Positions 45,462 to 46,548 of a DNA stretch of 46,548 nt are shown one piece after another. Where the stretch lies: assembly GCF_002135375.1 (NCBI RefSeq), contig NZ_NEGH01000019.1:1-46548 (forward strand), read 5' to 3'. Each line of letters starts with the position of its first letter. Within the stretch, counting starts at the first letter, position 1. Under the pieces are notes generated by a model, which was given only the letters and a program-made list of their open reading frames with translations, was not told the DNA's origin and ran no database searches. The position numbers were made by a program, and so were the translations under genes. The stretch is from Acinetobacter sp. ANC 4558. Its GTDB lineage: Bacteria; Pseudomonadota; Gammaproteobacteria; Pseudomonadales; Moraxellaceae.

Positions 45462-45502
45462 ATATGAGGGAGAATTCTCCCTCATATCTTTTTTATTTTG
45501 GG
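45462..45502 (+). terminator. Intra-operon terminator/attenuator after the pilin gene
   Basis: A perfect 26-bp palindrome (45462-45487, centre AGAATTCT, arms ATATGAGGGAG) is followed by CTTTTTTATTTT. It lies 8 bp after the pilin stop and 23 bp before the chaperone start, so only part of the transcripts should read on. Confidence 0.8.
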
Positions 45503-45510
45503 ATTATAGA

Positions 45511-46188
45511 ATGAATAAAATACTTCCTGTCATTGTTTGCTGTTTCGCAATGAGTGCAAATGCTGTGAATGTGGGTGACATTACTTCTATTATTAATGCC
45601 AAAGAAAAAACACTCTCTAAAGAAGTCGAAAATACGACTAATGTTGCACGATATATTGCTTTAAAAATAGAAAAAATATCCAATCCAACGGCAGAAGGTG
45701 TGGTCATTCCTTTAGCCAATAATGAAGTGCTTTCAACCCCCGCAGGCCTGGTTTTACCTGGCGGTGGACAAGATGTTTTTAAAATTTTATATAACGGTCC
45801 CGAAGATGATCAAGAACGTTATTATCGTCTTTCTTGGTTAGATGCCCCAGTATTAGGTGCAGAAGAAAATACAGCCAATAAAGGTGCTTTAGCCACCACT
45901 TCAGCGCTCATTAACACCATTTTAGTGGTCGCACCGCGCAAAGATAAATTTGATTATCAGTATGCCAATGGAACAATCACCAACACTGGAAATGCCAGCT
46001 TTCGTATTGTTGCAGCTGGAACTTGTCTAGATAAAGCAAAAGATATTGATGGTAAAGGATGCCGGGAACGATACTATGTTATGCCGGGTAAATCAGCCAC
46101 CTTAAAATTTACAGATTGGAATTCTCCTAAAACTCATCTCGGTGTGTGGTATGGCGGACAATATATCAATGTAAATAAAAATAAATAA
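45511..46188 (+). CDS. CS1-type fimbrial periplasmic chaperone
   Basis: 225 residues. Signal peptide ~1-18 (CCFAMSANA-VN). Conserved block QDVFKILYNGPEDDQERYYR and PRKDKFDYQYANGTITNTGN, shared with the second chaperone at 2939-3688, belong to CooB/CfaA-type chaperones. It stabilises the pilin in the periplasm and hands it to the usher. Located between pilin and usher; the usher starts 5 bp after its stop. The two cysteines near residues 171-179 (TCLDKAKDIDGKGC) are likely disulphide-bonded. Confidence 0.86.
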   Translation: MNKILPVIVCCFAMSANAVNVGDITSIINAKEKTLSKEVENTTNVARYIALKIEKISNPTAEGVVIPLANNEVLSTPAGLVLPGGGQDVFKILYNGPEDDQERYYRLSWLDAPVLGAEENTANKGALATTSALINTILVVAPRKDKFDYQYANGTITNTGNASFRIVAAGTCLDKAKDIDGKGCRERYYVMPGKSATLKFTDWNSPKTHLGVWYGGQYINVNKNK

Positions 46189-46193
46189 AGACT

Positions 46194-46548
46194 ATGAAAA
46201 ACTATCTATTACCTGGTGTTTTGTTAAGTGGTTGCACTTTTGCACCCATATTATCTCATGCAAATGAGGAACGGATCGTTGTCGGTGACTATACTTTTCC
46301 GACTGTATTGTCTCATGCTTTACAGCAAGGTATTAGTATTCCTGTCTATTTAAAATATACCAAAGACACTGCAATTATAGATGACAAGAGTCAGCAGAAA
46401 GTTGCCGATGCAATGCTGATTTATAAAAATGATCATTTATATGTAAAAACCATTGATTTTGAGTCTTATCAACAAACCACTGCACTGTCTTCAGAATTAA
46501 AACAAAACCTAGAGTCATTAGACAAGAGCTTTAACCAGCAGATGCAGT
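46194..46548 (+). CDS. Outer membrane usher of CS1-type fimbriae, 5' part
   Basis: The first 118 codons of an usher, cut by the window end. Signal peptide to about residue 23 (FAPILSHANEE), with a Cys at residue 14 (LLSGCTF) that is part of the signal. The N-domain reads VVGDYTFPTVLSHALQQGISIPVYLKY, quoted by its borders VVGDYT and IPVYLKY, as in TcfC/CooC ushers. It is very probably the same gene as the 3' fragment at 1-1207, though direct joining is out of frame and too short. It follows the chaperone by 5 bp. Confidence 0.8.
   Translation, partial: MKNYLLPGVLLSGCTFAPILSHANEERIVVGDYTFPTVLSHALQQGISIPVYLKYTKDTAIIDDKSQQKVADAMLIYKNDHLYVKTIDFESYQQTTALSSELKQNLESLDKSFNQQMQ

Noticed and set aside
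1..46548. Exact circular closure of base 46548 to base 1
   Set aside because: The usher reading frame would shift by one base and the protein would be about 300 residues too short.

Overview
The window is strongly AT-rich Gammaproteobacterial DNA and looks like an Acinetobacter (Moraxellaceae) plasmid. The supporting features are a Rep_3-type initiator beside an iteron array with DnaA boxes, a parAB partition operon, Csu-like archaic pili, a DUF1852/MesX-MesD methionine synthase pair of the kind known from Acinetobacter, a serine resolvase and an IS6-type transposase remnant. No relaxase, type IV secretion genes, rRNA, tRNA or CRISPR array were seen.

The two ends of the window hold the two halves of one CS1/CFA-I-type (alpha class) fimbrial operon. 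At the right end are a TetR regulator, major pilin, chaperone and the first 118 codons of an usher. At the left end are the last ~400 codons of an usher, a tip adhesin and a second chaperone. Direct end-to-end joining would be out of frame and the usher too short, so the simplest reading is a circular molecule with about 1 kb missing between the ends.

Layout: 1-3.8 kb, fimbrial operon 3' half. 3.8-14 kb, accessory genes: a 6-TM channel with an unusual filter, MFS exporter plus AraC regulator, MarR plus DUF1330, LysR plus flavin monooxygenase, a Fur-box-controlled TonB receptor, and an Ntn amide hydrolase. 14.6-21.7 kb, replication and maintenance: a small protein, a TraL/StbB-like ATPase and a membrane-anchored repeat protein lie beside rep, oriV and parAB. 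Two identical 17-bp palindromes flank rep-oriV. 22-28.6 kb, a DUF6502 protein and a complete archaic (Csu-like) pilus operon with an oppositely oriented extra pilin. 29-34.5 kb, metabolic genes: cyclopropane fatty acid synthase, an SDR protein, flavin reductase, MesD and MesX. 34.8-43.5 kb, a patchwork with many damaged genes: IS6 remnant, AI-2E-type permease, resolvase, broken ESPR-BamE-OmpA gene, small secreted and membrane proteins, GNAT, and truncated DUF815 and GntR genes fused head to head. 43.8 kb to the end, TetR and the 5' half of the CS1-type operon.

The most interesting part is 14.6-20 kb. Besides normal ParAB, the plasmid carries a TraL/StbB-type ATPase in an operon with a membrane-anchored, repeat-containing protein. 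That protein and a convergently encoded small protein end in the same 13-residue motif. One of the twin palindromes lies upstream of this operon and the other upstream of parA, suggesting shared control or shared ParB/Rep binding.
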